Source: Chanos chanos (Eukaryota; Chordata; Actinopteri; Gonorynchiformes; Chanidae). Taken from it: a stretch of DNA of 64,000 nucleotides. The stretch is from the NCBI RefSeq assembly GCF_902362185.1, contig NC_044499.1, forward strand, positions 46,817,815 to 46,881,814, read 5' to 3'. Positions 35,451 through 46,195 of the stretch are shown one piece after another. A program made the translations under genes and the position numbers. The notes below the pieces were generated by a model, which ran no database searches, had not been told where the DNA came from, and was given only the letters and a program-made list of their open reading frames with translations. Positions within the stretch are counted from its first letter, which is position 1. Every line of letters starts with the position of its first letter.

Positions 35451-36971
35451 GTCATTGTATAATTTGCACTCTGAGCATGGGTATCTTGGGTTCATTGTAT
35501 CCATCAGTCTCTGAATACGTGTTTTGGGTCTCAGCTCGGTTGTGTCAAATCTCAGCAGTGGGCTGACTTCTCCAGACTACACGTGAGCCACTCTGATGAA
35601 GCTCTGTTTTGCTCTGCTGTACAAGCACCAGGTCTAGGCTCTCAGTGTTGGCTGATAGTGATGAGGAATCATCCAGTGCCGGATCCTCGGACGAAGAGGA
35701 AATACCATCCACCGAGCTCCAAGGAATTGTGGGGGAGAAATCAGCTCAAGTTGGTGTTGAAGGGTAATATGTGTTTTCAGCAATAAGGGACCAGCGCTGG
35801 TTCTTTGAATTTATCCTGTTAAGCCTGCTAGTCACCGCTGGCATGAAATAGAGCTGACTCTATAGAGCATGGTTTTTACCAAAAGATTTACCATTATGTG
35901 ACAAAGATTTCAATCTGGCCATGCTTTGTGATAAAATTGGACATGGCTTGGTAAATCTTATGACAATTAAAGAGAAAGAGGTCTTTGGAAAAAGACGTTT
36001 TTAATTTGGTCAACAGTGTCAACAGTAGCGCTAAAGTCAAAGTTCTCTTTAATCTTACATTGCGTTCTTTTTACAGACTGTACCCTCATGAAATTACTTT
36101 ACACTTAAGTAGAGTAGCAAACCAGGCCACCTAATGAGAGATTTTTTTCCTTTTCTACAGAGCCACGGGTGGTGGCAGAACTGGCAGACGGATTTTGAGA
36201 TTTGTGGACAAAATCGCTAAGTCTAAGTACTTCCAGAAAGCCACAGAAAATGAGTACATCAAAAAGAAGATTGAAGAGATGTCCAACACTCCTCTTTTGC
36301 TCACAGTGGAAGTTCAAGAACTTTCCGGAACTCTGGTCATCAACATTCCACCACCTCCCACAGACAGAATATGGTGAGGTCTATATGAATACAAATATTT
36401 TCAAGTTTTATCAATATATTCGGCTGATACACATTGTTATTCAACTATCATGAATTTGTTGGGGTTTTTTTTTTAACTTTTGCTGTTTCATTGATGTGAG
36501 TGATGATTTGAATTTTGAAATTATTTCAGGTATAGTTTTTGTGTACCCCCAAAGCTTGACCTGAGGGTCAGGCCAAAACTAGGAGAGCGAGAGGTGACTT
36601 TCTGTCATGTCACAGAGTGGATTGAAAAGAAATTGCAGGATGAGTTTCAGGTACATCATATACTTAACTCCACTTCTTCACCGTACGGTTGTCATGGCTA
36701 CACTGTTATAAGAAAAACCTTTGGTATCACTGTAAATAAACTGTATTTAGTTCAATTAATTTGTTCAGTTTATTTAAAACTCTTTCACCTCCAATGCTCT
36801 GCTATTGCTTTCCAGGATGTTTTTGTCTTTCCCAACATGGATGATATATACTTGCCCCTCATGAACTCTGGCATGGACAACCTGCATACATCCCCAGCAC
36901 AGCCATCCTGCAGTTCATCCCTGAATGCAAGTGAGGGGTCCACTAAGAACCATACAGCGGAGATAGAATAG
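29562..36971 (+). CDS. tex2l: TEX2-like SMP-domain lipid-transfer protein, complete
   Basis: Endoplasmic-reticulum membrane protein of the SMP (TULIP) family, acting at membrane contact sites in lipid transfer. Eleven coding exons: 29562-30872, 31592-31792, 31980-32262, 32526-32770, 33314-33454, 33731-33830, 35077-35209, 35632-35763, 36161-36373, 36530-36650, 36816-36971; all phases agree, 1,011 residues (human TEX2 about 1,130). The long first coding exon is Ser/Pro-rich and ends with a hydrophobic hairpin (residues about 365-405: [16 protein letters not shown], then [12 protein letters not shown]). A PH-like region follows ([45 protein letters not shown]), then the SMP domain ([99 protein letters not shown]). 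Identity to TEX2 is clear; choice of the teleost tex2l over tex2 is a guess. Confidence 0.92.
33580..33720. repeat. (GT)n microsatellite in tex2-like intron 5
   Basis: Compound GT tract with GTGC and GTGA interruptions, ending only some 20 bases before exon 6 starts at 33731; the tract therefore overlaps the region where the branch point and polypyrimidine stretch must lie. Confidence 0.95.
34020..34152. repeat. (GT)n / GC-GT compound microsatellite in tex2-like intron 6
   Basis: A 130-base alternating purine-pyrimidine tract (GT with GCGC islands), a sequence type able to adopt Z-DNA. Confidence 0.95.
35277..35469. mobile_element. Small MITE-like element with G/C homopolymer arms in tex2-like intron 7
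   Basis: Starts GTGTGAATTATGGGGGG and ends ATAATTTGCAC, whose complement GTGCAAATTAT matches the start at 9 of 11 bases. Between them lie several runs of 7-16 G or C facing each other, able to fold back. Looks like a short non-autonomous DNA transposon; no coding capacity and no certain target duplication. Confidence 0.45.
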
Positions 36972-37207
36972 TGCCTCCTTGTGGAAAGACTTGGAATTAC
37001 ACTGGTGTAGATGCTAGTTTGGATGACTGATGAAGCCAACTAGTACTACCCAAGTCCTGTAATCCAGTCTACCATGTACCTGCAGTTAGTTAAGTCATAA
37101 GCCTGACTGTAACTGAGTCAAATCTAGCCTGGTCTGTGCTTGTATCTTATCAGTATGTAACTAACCAGCCTTAGTTTTCATGCTACTTTAGCATCTAGCC
37201 TTCCATT

Positions 37208-37213
37208 AATAAA
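37208..37213 (+). terminator. Poly(A) signal of the tex2-like gene
   Basis: AATAAA about 240 bases after the stop codon at 36971. Confidence 0.55.
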
Positions 37214-38013
37214 ATGTAGCAGTGTTGCTTACTTCAATGGGGATTTTTTTTTTTCATTTTGTTTTGTTTTGTTTTGTTTGAGTTTATATGCTGGATTGCT
37301 GATTTGCTGATTAGCATAACAAATTTTTTACATTCTTAAAAGTGTATTTCACCCTTGACCCATTCTGTGTTTTATATATTTCCTGCCCTCAGTATAAAGA
37401 TTTCAACAGGACATACTTTACGATGCACTTAATATTGCTTCATTTAATATTCCTTAGAACCATTATATATTCACACATACAGAATGTGTATTGAAGTATG
37501 ATCTTATGAATGCTTGAGGCCGTTAGAGAAACGCACAGCATGAAGCATGCACATGTAAATGTTCATGAGTAAATCCAAATGGTGATCATATTTTCCTGCA
37601 TAGTGTGATGTTCTGCTGTTTGTAAATGAACATTTTTATGATGATTGTGAGTCTGATTATATTTGGTTTGCGTTTTGGTTCTTTGTTTTTTGTTGTTGTT
37701 GTTTTTTTTAACTTTTTCTGTGTTTGGTTTGCATTTTTTTCCGCTGCATATGTATTTATTGATTAGTATCAGGTCCATAAAATAAGCCCATCTCATGGTA
37801 AATTTTTGTAAGTTTCCAATTTTAATACAGGACTAAAACCTTCAACAAATACAACTACACAGTCGCAAAACCCCTCATAAGTCAAACATAAGCAAGAACA
37901 AACTCAAATTTGAAGCCAAATTTGAAAGAAATGTCCTCAGTGAAACACAAGTAATTGTTATTTTTAAAAAAAAAAAAAAAATCTTTTTTTCCTTTATTTA
38001 AAGGTTTTCTGTT
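37214..38013. other. Convergent spacer between tex2-like and rnf151
   Basis: No gene seen; AT-rich with T and A runs. AATAAA on the minus strand at 37993-37998 and 37755-37760 could serve rnf151. Confidence 0.45.
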
Positions 38014-39604
38014 TCAGGAGCTGCCAGCGGCGCTTGCGCTGGTTCCTTCTCCTGCGTTCTCTCCTCTCTCCGGCTCTTCCGTGACCTCCAGGCTTTCACA
38101 GATCAGCCCAATCTGCCTTCTCATGTGGGCCATGGTGTTCTGCATACGCATTATTTTCCTGCGCAGGGCGGCAGCGATGGCGCGGTGGGTCTGCCGCTGG
38201 GCCTCGTAACGCTGCTGCAGCTGCCTGTAACAGTTATGCTGGGCTTGAGTCGCTCTACTCAAGACCGTGCCACACCCCATGGGGCACATCTGCCTCCAGT
38301 GCGGGCAGCTCTGTTCGTGGGCACGAGCGTCTTTACGTAGCGCGCGCGCCCCGCAGCCCTGGTGGGGGCACAGCTGCCACTCAAACGGGCAGGTTGAGAT
38401 GTGAAGGTACTCGTCAGAGAGCGGGAAAGTCGCCGTGCAGCCTTGTACCTCGTTATGGCACTGGAGACAAACAAAACCCGTACTTCAGAGTTAGGCAACT
38501 CACTGCGATTTCAGTTGAACGACCATAAAACAGAGCTGGAATTATTTCAAGGAATAAGACTCTGTTAAACATTCGTTAATTGATGCCACTGGCTTTCCAC
38601 TGGCTTGACATACCTTTATTCGTAAACGACCGATGGACTTGCTCAGCTTAAACAGTACGAACATGAGGTTCTGGTTGATAGGCTTCCTGCAGCAGGGACA
38701 TGTCTCCTGTCTGTGACAAATGAAAAAGGCTCTTATGCTCCATTTTGTAATATTATACATTACACATTATAATGGTATCATTGAGGTTTTTCCTTTTTAG
38801 ACAGTCTAACAGCTTTATACTCATACATCAAAATTTGTATATTATATATTTCACTACAGACAGTCTAAATGAGAAACTATAAGTACATACAATGTTATTA
38901 CATCACATACCCTAATATAACACTCTCAATCCAGGCCTTCTATATCTATACATCAGAACCATACTGCAGAGGATCTGTCTTATAACACATCTCACAGTTT
39001 CTTTGCTTTAAAGCCTATTGAGAAAACCTTTTGAAACATATAGGAGCCGTTTGGACCTTTTAAGCCACTGTAGAATGCACTTCTTGCAGAAGATGTGGTG
39101 GCATGCTACTCTGACAGGGCACTGTAAGACACCTCTACATATGATGCAGATCAGATCATGGTCTGGTGGGGGTCAACAAACAGGTCCACTTCATATCCGC
39201 CGCTCTAAAGCCAAGCACAATATCCACACGTTCATTAAAAACAAAAACTCAAGATCATTACACAACTAAATAACTCAACAGCTGTACCAAAATGACACAA
39301 ATTATGGGCAAAAGGTTGATGTCTAAAAAATCGGTGATTTTTAACAGGGTCTGCTTACTAGGCCAACTAGGAAGTGTATATTTGGTTATTTAGCATAAAT
39401 ACCACGATCATAACTGATCTAGCAAAAAACTTTTGAGTGGTTTCTCACTGAGTAAGAGGTCACTGCGTATGTATTTTTGAGTTGTTAGATATTGTTCACA
39501 AAAAGTAGACGCACATCCAAAAGCAGATGTTTTTGAAGTCATGTTTGAAGACTCATAAAGTTTTCTGAGAGTTATGTTACAAATTAAAATTCAAAACTCA
39601 CCAT
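38014..39604 (-). CDS. rnf151: RNF151-like RING finger protein, one base out of frame in exon 2
   Basis: In mammals RNF151 is a testis RING/TRAF-type zinc-finger protein and likely ubiquitin ligase linked to acrosome formation. Exons: 39602-39604 (just ATG followed by GTGAGT), 39057-39204, 38614-38710 and 38014-38460. The RING is C3HC4: [35 protein letters not shown]. Exon 4 carries paired TRAF-type fingers ([19 protein letters not shown]) and a coiled coil ([20 protein letters not shown]). Summed length is 695, one short of a whole frame. The break lies in exon 2 between [10 protein letters not shown] and HDLICIIC, at a five-C run on the coding strand (39166-39175); read literally the product stops soon after. 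Everything else stays open and conserved, so either a recent inactivation, a length polymorphism, or an assembly error. Expected product about 231 residues (human 245). The ATG-only exon is inferred. Confidence 0.75.
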
Positions 39605-41891
39605 ATTTTACTGCTGTCTTGTCACAGTATCACCGTGTCATTCCAGCTGAAGAGACTTGTGCCCAGTTTAGGGTGAACAAAGCAATGTGCAGTTATGTCG
39701 GGCACTAACAATACACTGTTAAAACAGCCCCAAATGAGATCATTTGACCTCAAATAATTCACAGATCTATCACACATTTCCATTTCCCTCTTGTTTTACA
39801 TTCTAGCACAAGTGACTAACTCCCGTGCTTAGCACCTGATAGCATCCAGAGCAACAACCAGGGTCTAGTTTTGGTACCATCCAGGTGTTACCACCTGGAC
39901 AAAGCCGTTGCCACGGAAACCACCGAACTTTTAAATGGCCTCTCACTGTAGAGGTTCTATTGATCATTCTGTTGTTAAGAGCTTCCTGAATGGCTCTTTG
40001 TAGAACAGTGTGGTATATTCTTTTCAGCACAGTGCTGGTTTACTCATTATATTCACAGCTCATTGTTCCTTGTGCTACAAACAGCAGGACTACCGTCTTT
40101 CACACATTGACGCAAATTATTGTCCGTCTTAAATGGTTACTGAGTTTCTGTCAAAAAAAAGAAGCAAGCTGTACAGGGCCCTGTAGCAAAGTAGAGTTCT
40201 GTCCCTTCAGATTTTCAGAACATTTTTTTGACATAGGAACAGAGAGTATGAGAGATTGAGTGACTGACTGTGAGAGTATGTTTTGTCAACTGTATTTTGG
40301 CAAAGTAGTTATAATGAGTTGTCATATTGTTAATTCCCTAACGCTGTTTCCCAGGAACCAGTATATGGATTGGGTGTGTGTACAACTAAGCAGCAGATGG
40401 CAGTGCTACCACGGAAACAAAAAAGAGGTAACATGTTCTTGTGCCTGTATCTGTGTACTTATTCCAGAGTCTATGTAAAGTCTACATTCTGTGAAACAAT
40501 TAAGGTTTTTGTCTTACTTTTCACTTTATTAATGGATCAATTTTTTTTACCGTGAAAATTATATGTCGAGTAGCCTACATAACAAAAAGGTTGGTGTGGG
40601 AGATTGATGGATCATTTCTGTCACTCTTTCAAGGTTTTGATAAGTTCAGGGTGTACTTGATGCTGACATATTGTTAGGTTTGTTTTATTCAATATGAATG
40701 CACTTTTGTGAGTTGCTTTGAACAAGAACGACTGTTAAATAAACAAAAGTGTTCACTGTAATTGACAAAAAAAAAAGAAAAGAAGAAGAAGCAAAAAATA
40801 TGAAATTCAAACTTAGTCATTGCACGAATTTCAATCCTTCTGATGTAACATTCAGAGAGAGAACATTGGGCAGAAACTGTAGCTTTGTGTGCTGGGTTAT
40901 GCCTTTTAATAGATCTACACTGTTAAGACATCTGTTACATCAGCTGTTACAACACTGTTCCTGTTAAGTCCCCGGGGCTGAAAAGAACAAGGATTGCTAA
41001 TTAATGTTATGTAGTTTCAGTTGCCCCAAAGCCAATTGTCTATGTCACCTGTGTGTCACCAGGGTTGTATAAGCTGTGCTCTTTAATTTATCGTGCTGTA
41101 CTGTAACCTGCTCTTCCAGATATGGCTTTTGTTGTAAGCTGAAGACTTGGTCCAATCATATTTTCACCCTGACTGGTTTTTGAGTTTCTGCCAGTACCTC
41201 ATACCATATATCTTGCCAAGGTGACAATAAAAAATGATATTTTTTAGATAATGCGCTTTAATACATTCATGCCAAAACCAACATTTCACATTTAAATCAA
41301 ATCAAATCAAGTCAAATCAAATTAAATCCTAAATGTAAACAACTGTTTGACTACATTTTAATTCTGTGCTGAGTTCTGAGCAGTGTAAGGTGAATGAAGC
41401 ATCACATTGTCACTGCGCACACAAGCAAAATGATAATCACCTCCCTCCTCTTTGGTTATCTGTGCAGGTCTATGACTCCTGTACATCTTACATTTTATTG
41501 GGATTCACGTCTTATTCAGAGAGGTCAGGAAGTGACATGAAAAGATCCCAGTGCACGTCTGTACATGCACGTACGCTGCCACCGATTCAGCTTCTTTCAG
41601 TTCCGCATTGTCCAAACAGTAATAAAGATAAAGTGTGTTCCCTTAAGGAAGTAAGAAAGAGTCCACATGCGCTGAGGAAAAAAGTTGACTGCCCCCCCCC
41701 CCCAAATCTCTCTTACCCTCTTGGGTTAATGTTTCTCCTTTGTTTCTACACGATTATGGATCGTCTCTGTACTTTAACATCATATGGATATAAATGGTAA
41801 ACAATGTATTGTTAAATGTTCTTGTAGCTTACATCCATTTCGTCTCTCAATATAAAACCATGACCTTCGTTGTAAAACATTAGGTTTGGTG

Positions 41892-41894
<3 letters not shown>

Positions 41895-41925
<31 letters not shown>
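41895..41925. repeat. (GT)n microsatellite next to a G-rich run
   Basis: GT repeat of about 15 units followed by GGCGGGGGGGTGGGGG. Confidence 0.95.
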
Positions 41926-41926
<1 letters not shown>

Positions 41927-42450
41927 CGGGGGGGTGGGGGGGGGTGCAGTGTTGTAGTGTGCAGTGGAGTGTTCAGCATTCCTAATGAATACCTTAAAAC
42001 CTTACATAGACATATATTCCTGTACACTTTGTAATTGCAGGTAAGTCCTTCCTTCTGGCAAACGTCAAACAAAATTGGACAATGTGGGACTCATTGTCAT
42101 AAAGGTTTTTGTCCTTTATCATGTTCATGAGTATGACTGTAGTTATCATACTATATGTTATCATCTCTGGAACTTTATTCATATACTTACCTTTTTTTTT
42201 TTTTTTAGAGCCATGTGTGTTTATGTCACAGGACACACCTTTTCCCTTCAGTGTGCCTTGAAACTTTGTTTCCTGGTTTACACATACTGGAATATCTCTG
42301 TAAGGAAGAGCATAGATACACCCTGAGGGCCAGCAATCATAGTCCAAAACAAAAAAAACCCAGGAAAACATTTGGAGTTACAACAATTCCTCTACACGCC
42401 AGCCACACCCAGATGATGTCACGGGCTGTAGTCAAAACTGATTTCTGGAG

Positions 42451-42489
42451 AGTAGTTTTATTATCTCTATCAGAGATAATAAAACTACT
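42451..42489. repeat. Perfect 18-bp inverted repeat with a 3-base loop
   Basis: AGTAGTTTTATTATCTCT, the spacer ATC, then its exact complement AGAGATAATAAAACTACT. No gene, poly(A) or tRNA context explains it. Could form a hairpin or cruciform. Confidence 0.95.
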
Positions 42490-43085
42490 GCCTTCAATGG
42501 TCACACACAATCGTACACATTGGATTACTGTTGAATTATCAGTAACGTTGTAAACTGTCGTGCTGATGTTAGCACTGCTTATGAACCTGTTTATATATAT
42601 AAAGCTTTAACATTTTTTCCTCACCAATAATCATAGGGTATCTCATGAAAAGCAGGCCTCAATATTTAGGGAAGCATAGCTCTGATTGGAAAATCACCTG
42701 TTGAAAACTTAAACAAATTCATTTTGATCAGCTGTAATCAGCTATTTTATGGGTCAATGCTGTTAAGATTTTCTCATCCGTCAAGTCAAGCCTGATGTTA
42801 CAGTAGCTCATTGTTTTTATGACAGCGGAAATGCCACGAAACCGAAAAAGGAGAGCAGAGGTTATACTAGCCAATGCCAAAAAAAGCCTGATCATAACAG
42901 AAACATGATGATTTCCATCTCTCGTAAATTTACCACTGTCATGTACACCTGTTAAGTAACCTTCTGTTAGGGACCAGTATCAGTGCCAACACTCCCCGCT
43001 GAAAGGGAGTTTTTCGTGATTCACTGTAAAGTTACATCCTGTGAGTTTGACAGCTGAGACAAAGCTTTGATTTGTGTATGTGATG

Positions 43086-44150
43086 TAGGATTCAGCACTA
43101 ATTTATCTGTATTTTTTGATCCACACACAAAGAAATCATGTGATCCCACCAATGTTCATGGGGCATTGGGTTGCAGTTGTTTATGCTTTATTTGTAGGGC
43201 AGAGCTAGTGTTGAACTTAAGAGAGAATTCTGTGATTGGTTTGTGTGTGTTTTAGTGCATGAGAGCGTGTGTGTATATACATTAGTATATATTTCATTGC
43301 CAGTAATTACTTGCTCTAAAAAACACCTGGTGGAGTAAATAAAGTTTATTTAAGAGCAACATCTCATAAATACAGTTACACAGGAGTATGTGAAAGAGGT
43401 CAGTAACAATTTCAAGTGCGGAATACAAGCAATTTCAGGATCTGTCTTTCTTTCATTCCTTCCCTCATAAAACTGACATTTAACTATCACTCTCATAAAA
43501 AAAGTGACATTCAGCATTGAAATGAGTCAAATCAGGACATTAACGGCGCAAAATAATTCTCTTCTCTTCTTGCCTCTAATGCGCCTGGATTAGAACTCGG
43601 TCTGGGAACAGGAATGTTCTGGAAGCCATTGCATCTGTTGAAACAGTTATAAGTATGGTGTTATGAAGTATGTCAGACTAATAGCATGTAAACTAAGGGC
43701 AGACTTTGTTAATTGACCATAAACTGGTCATGAAGTGACAAAGTATTCTTAATTGCACAGTAAAATCTTATTCATTCATTTTACATGCAACCTCTTAACT
43801 GAATCAAGTTAAATCTAATAAATTAATTCATGTTAAGTTTCACAAAAATGGCTGAGATCAAGGTTTTTTGGGTTTTTTTAATTGGCTAACTAATTGGGCT
43901 TTGTGTTGAACAAACAAAACAAAAAGATAGAAGGAGAACCCTCTCCTAAGTGATTCTAACCTCTTTACAAAAATAGCTTTTACAAATATCTCATGTGCAG
44001 TATTTCACATTAATCTACTCACATCGAGACAGAGGGACCCTGCTACCTCTGGCATCAGTTTGCTTAATGTGAACTGACTGCATAACATTTCTGAAGGAAT
44101 CCCCCGTGTCTCTAAGCACAGACAGTTTAAATTACCCGATAAACAGGTGG
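43086..44150 (-). pseudogene. Truncated duplicate of the noxo1 3' end (last exon gutted, intron 7 kept)
   Basis: Matches in order the downstream flank, poly(A) region, stop-proximal coding end and intron 7 of noxo1. 43310-43440 pairs with 45655-45780; 43545-43630 with 46108-46248 (the last codons to the stop); 43631-43760 with 46803-46945 (start of the last exon and intron 7); and 43960-44145 with 47148-47320. Roughly 550 bases of the last exon are missing between, so no product is possible. The copy of intron 7 ends where exon 7 should begin. The downstream flank 43086-43160 also recurs at 44662-44735. Confidence 0.85.
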
Positions 44151-45079
44151 GTGTTGGGCTTGACTGAGTTACTTTACTGATTGCTCATTCCCTACTAACT
44201 CTTCTGATCAATCAATTCAGAGCGCACCAAACAGAATCAAAATGGATATTGTGATGTGGTCTGATATAAGTCTTTACTGTCAGTTCTCACAAACAAAGTA
44301 GAGTCAGAATTCCACTGTTGTGTTAGTGAGTTAGTCTGGGCAACCTTCCAACTGTCATTCCAGGATTACTGTTGTGGTGCTGAAGAACAAGGCTGTCCAA
44401 ATGTAGACCTGAATCTTATGTTACCTGAACCAGCTGTGAGGAATCAGGAAAGCATAGTTTTGACTTGAAGATGAAATTATCTCCGGTAACTGCAGTTGTG
44501 GAAAATACCCAACGCATGTATGATTGAGGCCACTGGCCATTGCACTATACATTTCATATTACTATTTCAAATCCTTGCAAGGTGGTCGCTATTACCATGT
44601 AAAGGTTGGTGCCAAAGCTGTTGCTATACTCTGAGGTTCAGAGAATTACCCAAGAGGCAAACGTAGGATTCGGCACTAATTTATCTGTATACTTTGATCC
44701 ACGCACAAAGAAATGATGAAGTCCCACTATCTGATACCAAGTCATGTTTAAAGTCATTCATGATTTATTTATTGGTTTTCTATAGGACTACATAGGGCTC
44801 TTCCTCAACTTTAATTTTTTGTTAGTTTATTCACACTGTTTTTGAGCAAGAACACTACATTTTCGAGCGCCATGATCAACTAAGACAGACAGACTTTGAT
44901 CGACATCATTTCTGCACTGGATGTGCATTTTTAATGCCAAGGGTAATTCAACTGACTGGTTGCTTAAAAATAGGATTAAATCGACCATGCTGTTCTCTCT
45001 AACTAACCCGTTCTCTTCCAGCTGTGATAACTAATCGTAGTTAATGCATCTGTGCTCTACATTCTTTATTTGCTTCATT
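44151..45079. other. Spacer between the noxo1 remnant and noxo1
   Basis: No gene. The part 44662-44790 is the second copy of the duplicated noxo1 downstream flank; 44151-44660 has no recognised partner. Confidence 0.5.
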
Positions 45080-45575
45080 TAGTTCTGATACCCCACTGCT
45101 CTCCTTTTCCCCCTCATCTTCTGCGTCTGTGTGTCTCATGTGCTTGAGTATGAATGCCTTGTGTGAGTGTGACTGTCTTCCTAGCAGGTGTGCGCCACTC
45201 CCCCTTCATCCTCTTCATTCCTCCCCGTCAGCCTCCTACTCATTGCCATCCCCCTCAGACTGCTTTTGTTGTCTTTATTTTGTCTGCTATAGTTTTTGCA
45301 TTATGATTGTATTACTTGTAATTGCCCACTAGGTACCTACCTATTGCACACCTGTCTGGCCAGAGAGGGGTCTACTCTCTCTCTGTGGTCCTTCTCAAGA
45401 TGTCTTCCATTTTTTTCCCTGTTACACCTGGGTTTTGGGGAAGTTTTTTTCTTTCCCGCCGTGAGGATTAAGTCAGGGGGTGCTGTCCTGTTTTGTTTGC
45501 TGTGGGCATGTAAAGCCCTTTGAGACTTTAAACAGTGATAGTGGGCTCTAATAAACTTGAACTTTGAACTTATTT
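45080..45575 (+). mobile_element. LINE 3' tail
   Basis: A 3' end pattern common in fish non-LTR elements: 'gggcatgtaaagccctttg', 'agactttaaacagtgatag', 'gggctctaataaacttga' and an ACTTTGAACT tail. No coding region remains. It interrupts only the gene-proximal copy of the duplicated noxo1 flank, so it inserted after that duplication. 5' edge uncertain. Confidence 0.55.
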
Positions 45576-45684
45576 TTGTGGTAGGAAAAGTGTGGTACTT
45601 AAGCATGTGTGTCCGTGCGTGCATATATGAGTATGTATTCCATTTCAAAGAATAACTCGCTCTAAAAAGATGGAGTAAATAAAG

Positions 45685-45690
45685 TTTATT
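45685..45690 (-). terminator. Poly(A) signal of noxo1
   Basis: AATAAA on the minus strand about 505 bases after the noxo1 stop; the same GAAATAAACTTTATT context survives in the remnant near 43340. Confidence 0.55.
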
Positions 45691-46125
45691 TCAGAGCAAC
45701 ATCTCATAAATGTAGTTTCAAAGGAATATGTGAAAAAGATCAGTTAACATTTCCAGTATGGAATATAAATAATTTCCAAGACATACATGGGAAATAGCAT
45801 TTCTGAATAAGATCCAAAATAAAAAGAAAAAAAATATATGAAGAAAATTAAATTGCACATGCAATAATACAGTATACTGTTTCAAATAAACATGATGTTT
45901 TTTACTTCATAAAAGTGACATTTGACTGTCTCCTTCATAAAAAAGTGTCATTTAACATTTAAATGAGTCAAACCTAAATGAACAAAAGCATCCCAAGTTA
46001 AACTGCAAACCTTTTTTCAAAAAGGACAAAAAAAAGACAACAACCTATTGGGTATACACAGAGTGAGGACGATGAGCATCAAAAGAGAAGGATATTTAAT
46101 ATACTACATTAATAAGGCAAAATAA

Positions 46126-46195
46126 TTCTCTTCTCTTCTCTTCTCTTCTCTTCTCTTCTCTTCTCTTCTCTTCTCTTCTCTTCTCTTCTCTTCTC
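46126..46195. repeat. (TTCTC)14 microsatellite abutting the noxo1 stop codon
   Basis: Exactly fourteen TTCTC units, 70 bases; its last base is the third base of the noxo1 TAG codon on the minus strand. The remnant copy at 43556 has only about two units. Confidence 0.97.

Larger units (their letters stand above)
39605..43085. other. Intergenic DNA between rnf151 and the noxo1 remnant
   Basis: No supportable gene. Holds an old repeat-like segment near 39830-40030, a run of AAATC units near 41288-41325, C and G runs near 41690 and 41930, and the palindrome at 42451-42489. Confidence 0.45.

Noticed and set aside
41366-41800. Open frame of 144 codons on the + strand
   Set aside because: No recognisable domain, no splice context, crosses a poly(C) run; looks like chance.
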